A DNA stretch of 15,326 nucleotides from Acidobacteriota bacterium (GTDB taxonomy: Bacteria; Acidobacteriota; Terriglobia; Terriglobales; Acidobacteriaceae). Made by a program: the position numbers and the translations under genes. This document shows, piece by piece, positions 8,336-15,326 of this stretch. Numbering within the stretch: the first letter of the stretch is position 1; each line of letters starts with the position of its first letter. The notes beneath the pieces were generated by a model that had not been told where the DNA came from, ran no database searches, and saw nothing but the letters and a program-made list of their open reading frames with translations. The stretch is from positions 1 to 15,326 of the forward strand of contig JAGWML010000042.1 in the NCBI GenBank assembly GCA_028873155.1, written 5' to 3'.

Positions 8336-9285
8336 GCGCCGTGCTTCTGGTCGCGGCCTTCTCCGCTCTCATCGCGGTTCTACCTGCAACACCGGCCACG
8401 CTTCAGCAGGCCGCCACCGCAGTGCAGGCGGGGGAGGCCGATCACGCGCTCTCTTTCCTCAACGCGCTGCCGGAGTCGGCTGAGGCTCACAATCTGCGCT
8501 GCCGCATCTTTTACACGCTGGAGCAGTGGGACTCCGCACAGCGCGAGTGCGAAGCTGCCGTTCGCCTGGAATCGTCGAACTCCCTCTATCACCTCTGGCT
8601 CGGACGCACCCTCGGTGAAAAGGCAGATCGCGCGTCATTCCTCAGTGCATACTCGCTCGGCAAGCGCGTACGAGACGAATTTGAAACCGCCGCACGGCTC
8701 GATCCGCAGAGTGCTGAAGCCCTCGCCGACCTTGGCGAGTTTTATTATGAGGCACCCTCCATCGTCGGCGGCGGCGACCAGAAAGCCTACAAAGTAGCCG
8801 ACGACCTGGCCCGTTTTGCGCCTGCCCGCGCCCACGAGCTTCGCGGCCGCATCGCAGAAAGCCGCAAAGACCTCAATACCGCCGAAGAGGAATTCAAAAA
8901 AGCCGTTGCGCTTGATCCACATCCCGCCTTCCAGTGGACCGTTCTCGCCTCGTTCTATCGCCGCCACGCCCGCTGGGCTGACATGGACACAGCGATCAGC
9001 AACGTCATCCGCCTCGCGCAGCGTGACCCGCATGCAAGCGTCGCTCTCTATGACGGCGCCACCACTCTCATCGCCGCGCACCGCAGTCCAGAGCTCGCCG
9101 CCCATATGCTGCAGCTCTATCTCGCCGCGCCCGTCAAGTCGGAACAGGCCCCTGCCTTCGCGGCATGGCTGCGCCTCGCACGGGTTCAGGCTCAGTCCGG
9201 CGACCGTGATGCCGCCCGCAAAGACCGCGCTCAGGCTCTCAGTCTGGCCTCAACGTACAAGCCCGCGCTCGATGCGTCTTTCTGA
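8332..9285 (+). CDS. Exported TPR-repeat protein
   Basis: A 317-residue protein whose ATG overlaps the adaptor stop (ATGA, 8332-8335). Residues 1 to about 23 are hydrophobic (SAVLLVAAFSALIAVLPATPA) and look like a signal peptide, so the repeats should lie in the periplasm. Several helix pairs with tetratricopeptide character follow: about 24-58, 59-90 (LEQWDSAQRECEAAVRLESS), 110-135 (FETAARLDPQSAEALADLGE), 165-205 (DLNTAEEEFKKAVALDPHP) and 270-310. No catalytic motif is seen. TPR proteins are scaffolds, so a role in docking or assembling the adaptor-TolC complex is a reasonable inference from its position between them. The next gene begins at the base after its stop. Confidence 0.8.
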   Translation: MSAVLLVAAFSALIAVLPATPATLQQAATAVQAGEADHALSFLNALPESAEAHNLRCRIFYTLEQWDSAQRECEAAVRLESSNSLYHLWLGRTLGEKADRASFLSAYSLGKRVRDEFETAARLDPQSAEALADLGEFYYEAPSIVGGGDQKAYKVADDLARFAPARAHELRGRIAESRKDLNTAEEEFKKAVALDPHPAFQWTVLASFYRRHARWADMDTAISNVIRLAQRDPHASVALYDGATTLIAAHRSPELAAHMLQLYLAAPVKSEQAPAFAAWLRLARVQAQSGDRDAARKDRAQALSLASTYKPALDASF

Positions 9286-10632
9286 ATGGAGCCAGCGACT
9301 GTGAACCACCGCCTCTCAACACGCGCCATTCTTCTGGTCCTGCTTCTTGCCGTGCTCACTGGCCCCACGCACTCCCTTGCTCAGGTCTCCCTCGTCACCG
9401 TCGTCGATCTCGCGCAGCGCAACAGCACCGCCGTCCGCATCGCCCAGGCCGATGTGGACAAGGCCCAGGCTCTGCTCGCTGAGAATCGGGACGTCATCAT
9501 CCCCACGCTGACCTTCAGCACGGGGCTGCCCGCATTCCCTGAGACCGGTTTCACCGGAACGCCTCCCTCCGTCTGGGGCGCCACTGTCCAGTCGCTCGTC
9601 TTCAGCGTCTCCCAGAAGCGCTATCTCGACGCAGCTCGTCTGGGCCTCCGCGCTGCCTTCTCCAGCCTCAAGGATGCCCGCGAACAGGTCGCTCTTGACG
9701 CCTCCAGCAGCTACATCGAGCTCGACACCGTCCAGCAGGACCTACAGGCCACCCGGCAGCAGGAAGAATTCGCTCAGCGTCTTGTCACGATCGAGCAGCA
9801 GCGCGCCGAAGCTGGCGTCGATCCGCTCAAGGATCTCCTCCAGACCCGGCTCACCGCGGCCCAGGTCAAGCTCCGCCGCGAACAGCTTGAAGCCCGTGCC
9901 GCCACACTGACAACGCAGCTCGCAGGATTGACGGGTCTCCCCGCAGACTCGATTGCACCCGCGCACGACAGCATTCCGGCGATCCCAAAGATTACCGCAG
10001 GTGCTGTGCAACCCAACCACTCCGGCCTCGACGCTGCGCAGCTCCTCGCCCGCTCCAAGCAGCTCGTCGCCAAAGGCGACGAGGAGATCAACTACCTTCC
10101 CCAGTTGACCTTTGCCGCGCAATACAACCGCAACACAACCCTGTTGAATGACGTGAACTCATTCTTTGCGAAACCGTTGCCCGCCAACAACTTCGCCTCC
10201 GGTGTGCAGATTGAGATTCCTTTATTCGACCTCGGCCACCGCGCCAAGGCCCACGAATCGTCCGCCGATGCCCTCCGCGCCACCGTCGAAGCCGAGCAGG
10301 CCCGTCGCCAGTCCGACATTCAGGTCTCCACCCTCACTGGCAGTCTGCGCGAGCTCGACACCCTCGCTGAGATCGCGGACCTCAAGCAGCAGATCGCCCA
10401 GGAACAGCTCAAGTCTGTGTTGGCACAATTGGAGTTAGGCGACGGCCAGCCCGCGTCACAGGCTCCAAACTCGCAGCTCAACCCCAAAACCGAACAGCTG
10501 GCCCGCATCGACGAGCGCCAGAAGTACCAGGACGCGCTCGATGCCAACCTCGACCTGGTCAAGACGCGCCTCGGCCTGCTCCGCGCGCTCGGCCATATGC
10601 AGGACTGGCTCAATGAGTTACACGGCAAGTAA
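9286..10632 (+). CDS. TolC-family outer membrane efflux channel
   Basis: A 448-residue outer membrane factor. The signal peptide runs to about residue 33 (TRAILLVLLLAVLTGPTHSLAQ). Two structural repeats are visible: VVDLAQRNSTAVRIAQADVDKA with PTLTFSTGLP in the first half, and PQLTFAAQYN with GVQIEIPLFDLGHRAKAHES in the second. Each is followed by long Ala/Gln/Glu-rich helices that form the periplasmic tunnel. The ATG at 9286 directly follows the TPR gene stop with no ribosome-binding site. A GTG at 9301 has GGAG nine bases upstream (9288-9291) and would shorten the protein by five residues, so either start is possible. As the last gene of the adaptor/TPR/TolC operon it provides the outer-membrane exit duct. 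Cargo is unknown. Confidence 0.92.
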   Translation: MEPATVNHRLSTRAILLVLLLAVLTGPTHSLAQVSLVTVVDLAQRNSTAVRIAQADVDKAQALLAENRDVIIPTLTFSTGLPAFPETGFTGTPPSVWGATVQSLVFSVSQKRYLDAARLGLRAAFSSLKDAREQVALDASSSYIELDTVQQDLQATRQQEEFAQRLVTIEQQRAEAGVDPLKDLLQTRLTAAQVKLRREQLEARAATLTTQLAGLTGLPADSIAPAHDSIPAIPKITAGAVQPNHSGLDAAQLLARSKQLVAKGDEEINYLPQLTFAAQYNRNTTLLNDVNSFFAKPLPANNFASGVQIEIPLFDLGHRAKAHESSADALRATVEAEQARRQSDIQVSTLTGSLRELDTLAEIADLKQQIAQEQLKSVLAQLELGDGQPASQAPNSQLNPKTEQLARIDERQKYQDALDANLDLVKTRLGLLRALGHMQDWLNELHGK

Positions 10633-10650
10633 CGGCAGCTCCGCCGTTTT
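10631..10650 (+). terminator. Weak hairpin with four Ts at the end of the efflux operon
   Basis: AACGGC (10631-10636) and GCCGTT (10643-10648) form a six-base stem with a six-base loop, ending in TTTT (10647-10650). The stem begins inside the TolC stop codon. Its T-tract also forms the start of a TTGACC that could act as an hpnJ -35. The short stem makes efficient termination doubtful. Confidence 0.4.
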
Positions 10651-10672
10651 GACCCTCCCGAAATTCACAAAA

Positions 10673-10681
10673 TGGTAGAAT
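10673..10681 (+). promoter_or_regulatory. Extended -10 promoter (TGGTAGAAT) for hpnJ; possible leaderless start
   Basis: A TGn extension precedes TAGAAT, which ends seven bases before the ATG at 10689. TTGACC at 10649-10654 is 21 bases upstream, too far for an ideal -35, but extended -10 promoters do not need one. If the box is used, the ATG at 10680 lies inside it and cannot be the start, and the mRNA would have almost no leader. Confidence 0.45.
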
Positions 10682-10688
10682 GAAAGAG

Positions 10689-12167
10689 ATGTCAAAGCCT
10701 CTGAAGACCCTTCTCCTCAATCCCCCGTCTTTTGAAAATTTCGACGGTGGTGCAAGTTCTCGCTGGCCCGCGACCCGCGAGATCGAGTCCTACTGGTATC
10801 CCGTCTGGCTCACCTACCCGGCCGGCATGCTCGAGGGCTCGCGCCTGCTGGATGCCCCGCCCCACCACATCACCGCGCAAGAGACCATCGAGATCTGCAA
10901 GAGCTACGAATTCCTTGTCCTCTTCACCTCGACCGTGGGATGGGAAGGCGATCAACGACTCGCCGAAGCCATCAAGGCGGCCAATCCGTCCATTCGCATC
11001 GCATTCGTCGGCCCGCCCGTCACCACCGACCCCGATCGCGCGCTGAACGAGTGTTCTGTCCTCGACTTTATCTGCCGCCGCGAGTTCGACTTCTCGGTGG
11101 TCGAGTTCGCGCAGGGCAAGCCGCTCAACGAGATTCTCGGCATCAGCTACAAGAAGGACGGCAAGGTCGTCCATAATCCCGACCGTCCGCAGGTCGAAGA
11201 CCTCGACGCGATGCCCTGGGCCACCAAAATCTACAAGCGCGACATCGACGTCACGCGCTACAACGTGCCGTTCCTGCTGCATCCCTACATTGCACTCTAC
11301 TCCACCCGCGGCTGCCCGGCCCAGTGCACCTTCTGCCTCTGGCCGCAGACCCTCAGCGGACACGCGTGGCGCAAGCGCTCCACAGACGATGTGGCTGCGG
11401 AGATGAAGTGGGCCAAGGAGAACTTCCCAGAGGTAAAGGAGTTCTTCTTCGACGACGACACTTTCAATATCCAGAAGGCGCGCACCATCGAGCTCTGCGA
11501 AAAGTTGAAGCCACTCGGCCTTACCTGGTCCTGCACCTCGCGCGTCACCACCGACTACGACACCCTCAAGGCAATGCGCGAAGCTGGATGCCGCCTGCTG
11601 ATCGTCGGCTTCGAGTCCGGCGACCCGCAAATCCTCAAGAACATCAAGAAGGGTGCCACGGTTGAACGCGCCCGTCAGTTCGCCAAGGATTGCCACGACC
11701 TCGGTCTCACCATCCACGCCGACTTCATCCTCGGCCTGCCCGGCGAAACCAAAGAGTCCATTCGCAACACCATCAACTTCGCCAAGACGCTTGACTGCGA
11801 AACCATCCAGGTCAGCGTCGCGCATGCCTACCCCGGCACTGAGTTCTACGAATTCGCCCAGAAGAATGGCTTCATCACCAACGAGAAGATGGAAGACGGC
11901 GGCGGCCACCAGATGGCGCACATCGAGTACCCCGGCCTGCCCGTCGACTACGTGATGGAGATGGTCCACCGCTTCTACGATGAATACTACTTCCGCCCCA
12001 AAGCTGCCTTCCGCGTGGTGTGGAAAGCCATCGTCAACCGCGACGTCCCGCGCCTCTACATCGAGGCCAAGGCCTTCCTCAAGCTCCGTTCGCAGCGCAA
12101 CAAGATGGTCAAGAAAGCGCGCAGCCGCCGCACCGATTCATCCGCGGCCGTCAGTGCTGGAGCCTAG
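10689..12167 (+). CDS. hpnJ: Hopanoid-associated B12-binding radical SAM protein HpnJ
   Basis: A 492-residue protein. Residues about 1-150 form the cobalamin-binding Rossmann-like domain that precedes many radical SAM enzymes (LKTLLLNPPSFENFDGGASS, then WYPVWLTYPAG). The radical SAM core begins at STRGCPAQCTFC, with the CxxxCxxC cluster ligands Cys209, Cys213 and Cys216. EFFFDDDTF, RLLIVGFESGDPQILKNIKKG and HADFILGLPGET are typical of the core. Length and the FENFDGGASSRWPA and ESYWYPVWL blocks match my memory of the HpnJ family. HpnJ is reported to act in forming the cyclitol ether head group of bacteriohopanetetrol. The C-terminus is basic (KMVKKARSRR) and may touch the membrane. The start is chosen at 10689 from the -10 box; 10680 would add three residues. 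The partner genes hpnI and hpnK are not in the window. Confidence 0.87.
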   Translation: MSKPLKTLLLNPPSFENFDGGASSRWPATREIESYWYPVWLTYPAGMLEGSRLLDAPPHHITAQETIEICKSYEFLVLFTSTVGWEGDQRLAEAIKAANPSIRIAFVGPPVTTDPDRALNECSVLDFICRREFDFSVVEFAQGKPLNEILGISYKKDGKVVHNPDRPQVEDLDAMPWATKIYKRDIDVTRYNVPFLLHPYIALYSTRGCPAQCTFCLWPQTLSGHAWRKRSTDDVAAEMKWAKENFPEVKEFFFDDDTFNIQKARTIELCEKLKPLGLTWSCTSRVTTDYDTLKAMREAGCRLLIVGFESGDPQILKNIKKGATVERARQFAKDCHDLGLTIHADFILGLPGETKESIRNTINFAKTLDCETIQVSVAHAYPGTEFYEFAQKNGFITNEKMEDGGGHQMAHIEYPGLPVDYVMEMVHRFYDEYYFRPKAAFRVVWKAIVNRDVPRLYIEAKAFLKLRSQRNKMVKKARSRRTDSSAAVSAGA

Positions 12168-12188
12168 CGCATCCGGACTTCATATCCC

Positions 12189-12222
12189 GAGGGCGGCTCC
12201 CCGCGAGTCCGCCCTCCTTTTC
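12189..12222 (+). terminator. Rho-independent terminator after hpnJ
   Basis: GAGGGCGG (12189-12196) pairs perfectly with CCGCCCTC (12209-12216). The stem continues as CTC/GAG with one bulged T, and CTTTTCTT follows. It lies 21 bases after the hpnJ stop and before the EamA pair, so the pair either has its own promoter or depends on read-through. Confidence 0.75.
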
Positions 12223-12264
12223 TTGCGGGCCAACTGCTCGCTCTAGAGGACGTGCAGCACACGC

Positions 12265-12702
12265 ATGGCGCACCACACCCTCACGCCGCGGCAGTACCTC
12301 ATTCTGGCGCTCGTTGCTCTCTGCGCTCCGCTCGGTGATACCTGCCTCTCGCGCGGCATGACACAGCTCCCGCCCATCGCCCTCGCGCATCCCGCCACTC
12401 TCGTCGCTGCCGTCTTCACGCCCTGGATCGCCGTTGGCATTGCCCTGCTGATCGGTTTCTTTGCGAGTTATCTCACCGCGCTCTCCTGGGCCGACCTCAC
12501 CTTCGTCCTGCCCGCCACCGCCTTCGGCAACGTCATCGTCGCACTACTCTCCCGCTTCTGGCTGCACGAGTCCATCTCCATGCAGCGCTGGATCGGCATC
12601 GCCCTCATCACCATCGGCGTCAGCTTCGTCGCCAACGGCCCGTCGCTCACGGAGCGACCGCAACCAGCCGGCGAACCCGTTCCCGAGGAGCAGACCCAAT
12701 GA
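12265..12702 (+). CDS. Half-size EamA/DMT-superfamily membrane protein, first of a pair
   Basis: A 145-residue protein with four hydrophobic segments (about residues 11-30, 46-68, 73-97 and 106-124), the size of SMR/ArnE-type units rather than the ten-helix EamA exporters. Gly24-Asp25 places an acidic residue in helix 1. LHESISMQRWIGIALITIGV (100-119) is the usual approach to the last helix. A Pro/Glu-rich tail (residues 127-145) is probably cytoplasmic. The only in-frame start after the stop at 12244 is the ATG at 12265; AGAGGA (12245-12250) is 14 bases away, a poor distance. Its end overlaps the next gene as ATGA. The two are likely to form a heterodimer, as ArnE/ArnF do when flipping undecaprenyl-phosphate aminoarabinose. 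The substrate here is unknown. Confidence 0.82.
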   Translation: MAHHTLTPRQYLILALVALCAPLGDTCLSRGMTQLPPIALAHPATLVAAVFTPWIAVGIALLIGFFASYLTALSWADLTFVLPATAFGNVIVALLSRFWLHESISMQRWIGIALITIGVSFVANGPSLTERPQPAGEPVPEEQTQ

Positions 12703-13109
12703 CTCTGCTGCCTGTCACCGCGCCCCATCCCGGCTTCTGGACCGCCACCGCGATGATCGCCGCCATCATTCTCAGTTCTACCGCCGGCGAAGTCCTCACC
12801 GCCGCCGCCATGAAGTCCATCGGTGACCTCGACCTCATCCGCGCGCACTCCGGCCTCAAAGGCGCCATTCGCGCCGTCCTCACCTGTCCGCTTTTCTTTG
12901 CTGGAGTGTTCTTCCTCGCCGCGGCCTTCTTCGCGCTGCTCTTCGCACTCAATCACATGGATCTGAGCCTCGTCGCGCCTGCGTCCGCTTCGCTCACACT
13001 CGTCACGAACGCAATCGCCGCCAAGCTCTTTCTCCACGAAAACGTCGACCGCCGCCGCTGGACTGCGGCAGTCCTCGTCTGCATCGGCGTCTACTTCCTT
13101 GCGCACTAA
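12699..13109 (+). CDS. Half-size EamA/DMT-superfamily membrane protein, second of a pair
   Basis: A 136-residue protein with four hydrophobic segments (about 14-34, 56-84, 88-108 and 119-135). It has the same plan as the gene before it: an acidic residue in helix 1 (Gly30-Glu31, followed by an AAAMKSIGD segment like that of SMR/EamA proteins) and LHENVDRRRWTAAVLVCIGV before the last helix. The shared LHE...RW pattern indicates that the two are paralogues. Its ATG overlaps the upstream stop (12699-12702), so expression is translationally coupled at roughly equal levels, as expected for a heterodimer. Loop 1 (SIGDLDLIRAHSGLKGAI) is longer than in the partner. The gene stops inside a perfect 6-base inverted repeat and faces rhaT, 7 bases away. 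Confidence 0.82.
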   Translation: MTLLPVTAPHPGFWTATAMIAAIILSSTAGEVLTAAAMKSIGDLDLIRAHSGLKGAIRAVLTCPLFFAGVFFLAAAFFALLFALNHMDLSLVAPASASLTLVTNAIAAKLFLHENVDRRRWTAAVLVCIGVYFLAH

Positions 13110-13115
13110 GTGCGC
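13101..13115. terminator. Palindromic hairpin between convergent genes, loop formed by the stop codon
   Basis: GCGCAC and GTGCGC flank TAA, the stop codon of the second EamA gene, giving a perfect six-base stem with a three-base loop. The hairpin can form in transcripts from either strand. No T-run follows, so classical termination is uncertain. Confidence 0.35.
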
Positions 13116-13116
13116 G

Positions 13117-14151
13117 TCACGACGCGGCCATGCCCAGTCCCACCAGATTGGCCGCGGCGATAATGACCAGCATGCCCGCCCACAGCAACCGCAACGGTCT
13201 GCCCTCGGCTTCCTTCCACTCGCCCAGCGCCAGCCCCACCAGACCGCCGCACAACACGTAAATACTCATATGCAGCATCCAGTTCACATACGACAGGCGC
13301 TGCGGGATATTCGACGCGCCCCATGCGTAGAAGAAGAACTGCAGGTACCACATGATCCCGCCCGTCGCGGCGAGCGCTGCATTCTTCACCAGCGTCGGTC
13401 CGGGCTGCTGCAGATCCGCACGCAGTGAGAGCCGCTTCACCGCCGCCAGCCGGATGAGGCAGTAGCTCAGATTCACCAGCGCTCCGCCACCCATAATGCA
13501 CACGTAGCTCGGCAGCGCCGCATACAACGGACTCACACCCAGGTGCAGCGCCGCGGCCTCCATCGGCTTCGCCGCGTCAATCGCAAACGACATGCCTGAT
13601 GAAAAAATCCCGCACATCGCCGCCAGAAACAGCCCCAGTCCCAGGTTGAACTCCTGAATCTCCCCGCGCAGTTGCCGCTCTTTCTGGTGTCCCGCGTACG
13701 AGACAATCGCCACGCCCACCAGCGCCACCAGCACGCCTGCCAACGTCAGCAACCCACCCCGTGTCGTCACGAGCATCGCGCCCTGCCCGTGCATCAGCGG
13801 CGGCGCCAGCGTGCCCACAATCAGCGTTACGCCAATCGCCACGCCGATGCCGAGCGACATCCCGAGATGCCGCATCGTCAGCCCGTAGCTCACGTTGCCC
13901 ACGCCCCACATCGCACCAAACAGAGCCACGCGCAGCAGCAGCGCCGTTCCCATCGATGCATAGAAACCGTGAAAATCCGGCAGAAGCACTAGGCTGACGC
14001 CTATCGGCAGCAGAATCCACGAGAACACGCCAGCCAGCGCCCACGTTGTCTCCCACGACCACTTCCGCACCTTCTCAATCGGCGCGTAAAACGACGCCGC
14101 CATGCTCGCACCAATCACGTGCCAGCCAATCCCTGCAATCACTGACGTCAT
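13117..14151 (-). CDS. rhaT: L-rhamnose/proton symporter RhaT
   Basis: A 344-residue inner-membrane protein, the same length as E. coli RhaT, with about ten hydrophobic segments. The start at 14151 (MTSVIAGIGWHVIGASMAASFY) gives the typical RhaT N-terminus with APIEKVRKWSWE. Further family blocks are GAMWGVGNVSYGLTMRHLGM, SLGIGVAIGVTLIVGTLAPP, LGLFLAAMCGIFSSGMSFAI, GGIMWYLQFFFYAWG and a C-terminal LLWAGMLVIIAAANLVGLG. It imports L-rhamnose with a proton. The frame extends upstream into the rhamnosidase gene in another register, which is not coding. GGAGGT (14169-14164) lies 12 bases before the ATG, a little far for a ribosome-binding site. The gene follows the rhamnosidase stop by 32 bases, so the two are probably one transcript that releases and takes up rhamnose. 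Confidence 0.95.
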   Translation of the reverse strand: MTSVIAGIGWHVIGASMAASFYAPIEKVRKWSWETTWALAGVFSWILLPIGVSLVLLPDFHGFYASMGTALLLRVALFGAMWGVGNVSYGLTMRHLGMSLGIGVAIGVTLIVGTLAPPLMHGQGAMLVTTRGGLLTLAGVLVALVGVAIVSYAGHQKERQLRGEIQEFNLGLGLFLAAMCGIFSSGMSFAIDAAKPMEAAALHLGVSPLYAALPSYVCIMGGGALVNLSYCLIRLAAVKRLSLRADLQQPGPTLVKNAALAATGGIMWYLQFFFYAWGASNIPQRLSYVNWMLHMSIYVLCGGLVGLALGEWKEAEGRPLRLLWAGMLVIIAAANLVGLGMAAS

Positions 14152-14183
14152 GCCTGTCTCACGACCTCCATCGCGCGCCGCGC

Positions 14184-15326
14184 CTACTGCACATCCACTT
14201 CTATGTTGTAGCTTCCCGCTGCCAGACGATACCCGCCATCCGCCGCTGTCGCCAACGCGCTCTGCATCAGCGGCATTCCGTCCAGCATGGAGTGTGCCGC
14301 CTGCGTCGCATCCACCGCGAGCAGCCCCGTTGCATTCGCAGGAATCGTCACCTTCCAATGTGCCTTCCCACCCTCAAGCGTCCACCCAGACTCCACCACG
14401 CCATACTGTGATGAATAGCGGAACTCCACGCTGCCCAGCCGCGCATCAAACACCGGATGCAGCACCACCGTGTGGAAGCCTGCATCCATCGGAGTCGCAT
14501 CCACACCCGCCGCATAGCGATAAATCCAGTCCGCCACCGCGCCATACGCATAGTGGTTATAGGAGTTCATGCTCGGGTCGCTCTTCATCTGGTCGCCGTT
14601 CCACCGCTCCCATGTCGTCGTAGCCCCATGTTCGATCAGATAGCCCCACGACGGATACTGCGTATTCATCAGCAGGTGATAGGCCAGTTCGGCGTGTCCC
14701 GCCTTCGTCAACTCCTCCAGCAGGTACGGCGTCCCCAGAAACCCCGTGCCCAGCAGTCCTCCGTTCGCTTGGATCTTGTCCACCAGCTTCTGCGCGGCCA
14801 CTGCGCGCATCGCATCCGGCAACAGATTCATGTGCAGCGCAAGCACGTATCCCGTCTGCGTATCGCCTCCTGCGCTCCTCGCATTCGGATTGTTGATCAC
14901 GCCAAACGGTGACGGGCTGTTGTCCGCGCCCGCCACAAATCCGTCCGCATGCACAAACCTCTGCTGAAACGCGCCACGAATCTTCTCAAACTGTGCCGCG
15001 TACTTCTGCTCGTCTGCCATTCGTCCAGTCGCATGTGCCATCTCGCGCATCAGCGTCACGTCGTACGCCCAATACGCTGTCGCGATCAGCACCTGGTCCG
15101 TCCGTCCCTCCGGCGAAAGCCAGTCCCCAAACGGAATCCCCGAGTTCTTCCAGAAACCATCCGGGTTCGTCTTCTCGATCTGGTCGAGATACCGCTCCAT
15201 TCCAACCCAGTTCTGCTCAATCACGTTCGTGTCACCCGTCTGCAGCCACGAGGTCCACGGAATAATCACCCCTGCATCGCTCCAGCCCGCGCCGTAGCCC
15301 GTGTTCTCGCTCGACGTTCCCGGCGC
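14184..15326 (-). CDS. Alpha-L-rhamnosidase, glycoside hydrolase family 78 (partial, C-terminal part)
   Basis: The frame runs from the window end to the stop at 14184-14186, giving 380 codons of the C-terminal part. The first residues, through GYGAGWSDAGVIIPWTSWLQ, belong to the (alpha/alpha)6 barrel, where GWxDAGxxxPW is a GH78 hallmark. An internal GTG at 15269 is not the real start. TQTGYVLALHMNLLP and YPSWGYLIEHGATTTWERWN follow. The Glu of TTTWERWN (codon 14609-14607) matches the inverting enzyme's catalytic base. The general-acid region should lie upstream, outside the window. From about 14540 to the stop there is a C-terminal beta-domain (YRYAAGVDATPMDAGFHTVV, then FRYSSQYGVVESGWTLEG). 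It cleaves terminal alpha-L-rhamnosyl residues from plant glycosides or polysaccharides. It is the upstream partner of rhaT. Any signal peptide is outside the window. Confidence 0.93.
   Translation of the reverse strand, partial: APGTSSENTGYGAGWSDAGVIIPWTSWLQTGDTNVIEQNWVGMERYLDQIEKTNPDGFWKNSGIPFGDWLSPEGRTDQVLIATAYWAYDVTLMREMAHATGRMADEQKYAAQFEKIRGAFQQRFVHADGFVAGADNSPSPFGVINNPNARSAGGDTQTGYVLALHMNLLPDAMRAVAAQKLVDKIQANGGLLGTGFLGTPYLLEELTKAGHAELAYHLLMNTQYPSWGYLIEHGATTTWERWNGDQMKSDPSMNSYNHYAYGAVADWIYRYAAGVDATPMDAGFHTVVLHPVFDARLGSVEFRYSSQYGVVESGWTLEGGKAHWKVTIPANATGLLAVDATQAAHSMLDGMPLMQSALATAADGGYRLAAGSYNIEVDVQ

Noticed and set aside
10692..11969. 425-codon minus-strand frame opposite hpnJ
   Set aside because: Composition is Val/Glu/Gly/Asp-rich without motifs, a codon-bias shadow of the plus-strand radical SAM gene.
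14148..14171. Seven-codon minus-strand ORF (MEVVRQA) overlapping the rhaT start as ATGA
   Set aside because: Could be a coupling leader peptide, but it has no ribosome-binding site of its own and is short enough to be chance.

Overview
The window is GC-rich, densely coded and chromosomal in character. Gene content suggests a soil-type Acidobacteriota (Terriglobia/Acidobacteriaceae-like). The pointers are a hopanoid radical-SAM enzyme (HpnJ type), a secreted carboxypeptidase-regulatory-like protein, a GH78 rhamnosidase beside a RhaT symporter, and an adaptor/TPR/TolC operon. This taxonomic placement is inference from gene content, since no rRNA or other marker is present.

Layout, left to right. 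(1) Bases 1-688 (+) hold the C-terminal part of a CpsB/YwqE-type PHP-domain phosphatase, cut by the window start. (2) Bases 717-2011 (-) hold a two-gene unit: a secreted carboxypeptidase-regulatory-like protein, then an SDR oxidoreductase. (3) ispG (2120-3364, +) is divergent from that unit and is followed by a strong hairpin plus T-run. A small secreted protein with an OB-fold-like core (3464-3994, +) comes next. (4) Bases 4000-6985 (-) hold queF, an MFS transporter with a likely TTG start, and a membrane-anchored GT2 glycosyltransferase. (5) Bases 7097-10632 (+) form a tightly coupled operon of a HlyD-type periplasmic adaptor, an exported TPR protein and a TolC-type outer membrane channel, with no inner-membrane pump gene. 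(6) Bases 10689-12167 (+) encode the HpnJ-like cobalamin-binding radical SAM protein. After a terminator, two overlapping half-size EamA/DMT-type membrane proteins follow (12265-13109, +), arranged like the ArnE/ArnF flippase pair. (7) Bases 13117-15326 (-) are a rhamnose module: a GH78 alpha-L-rhamnosidase, cut by the window end, upstream of rhaT.

Functional links. IspG supplies isoprenoid precursors that hopanoids need, and HpnJ acts late in hopanoid side-chain tailoring. The EamA pair next to hpnJ is a plausible lipid or lipid-sugar translocator, though this is inference. The rhamnosidase and RhaT would release and import L-rhamnose. No tRNA, rRNA, CRISPR array, insertion sequence or phage gene was seen. 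No gene-free stretch exceeds about 120 bases. Possible leaderless promoters, with a -10 box 6-7 nt before the ATG, recur at three gene starts. The most interesting signals are the hpnJ/EamA-pair association, the pump-less efflux operon, this promoter pattern, and compact hairpins that overlap stop codons or promoters.
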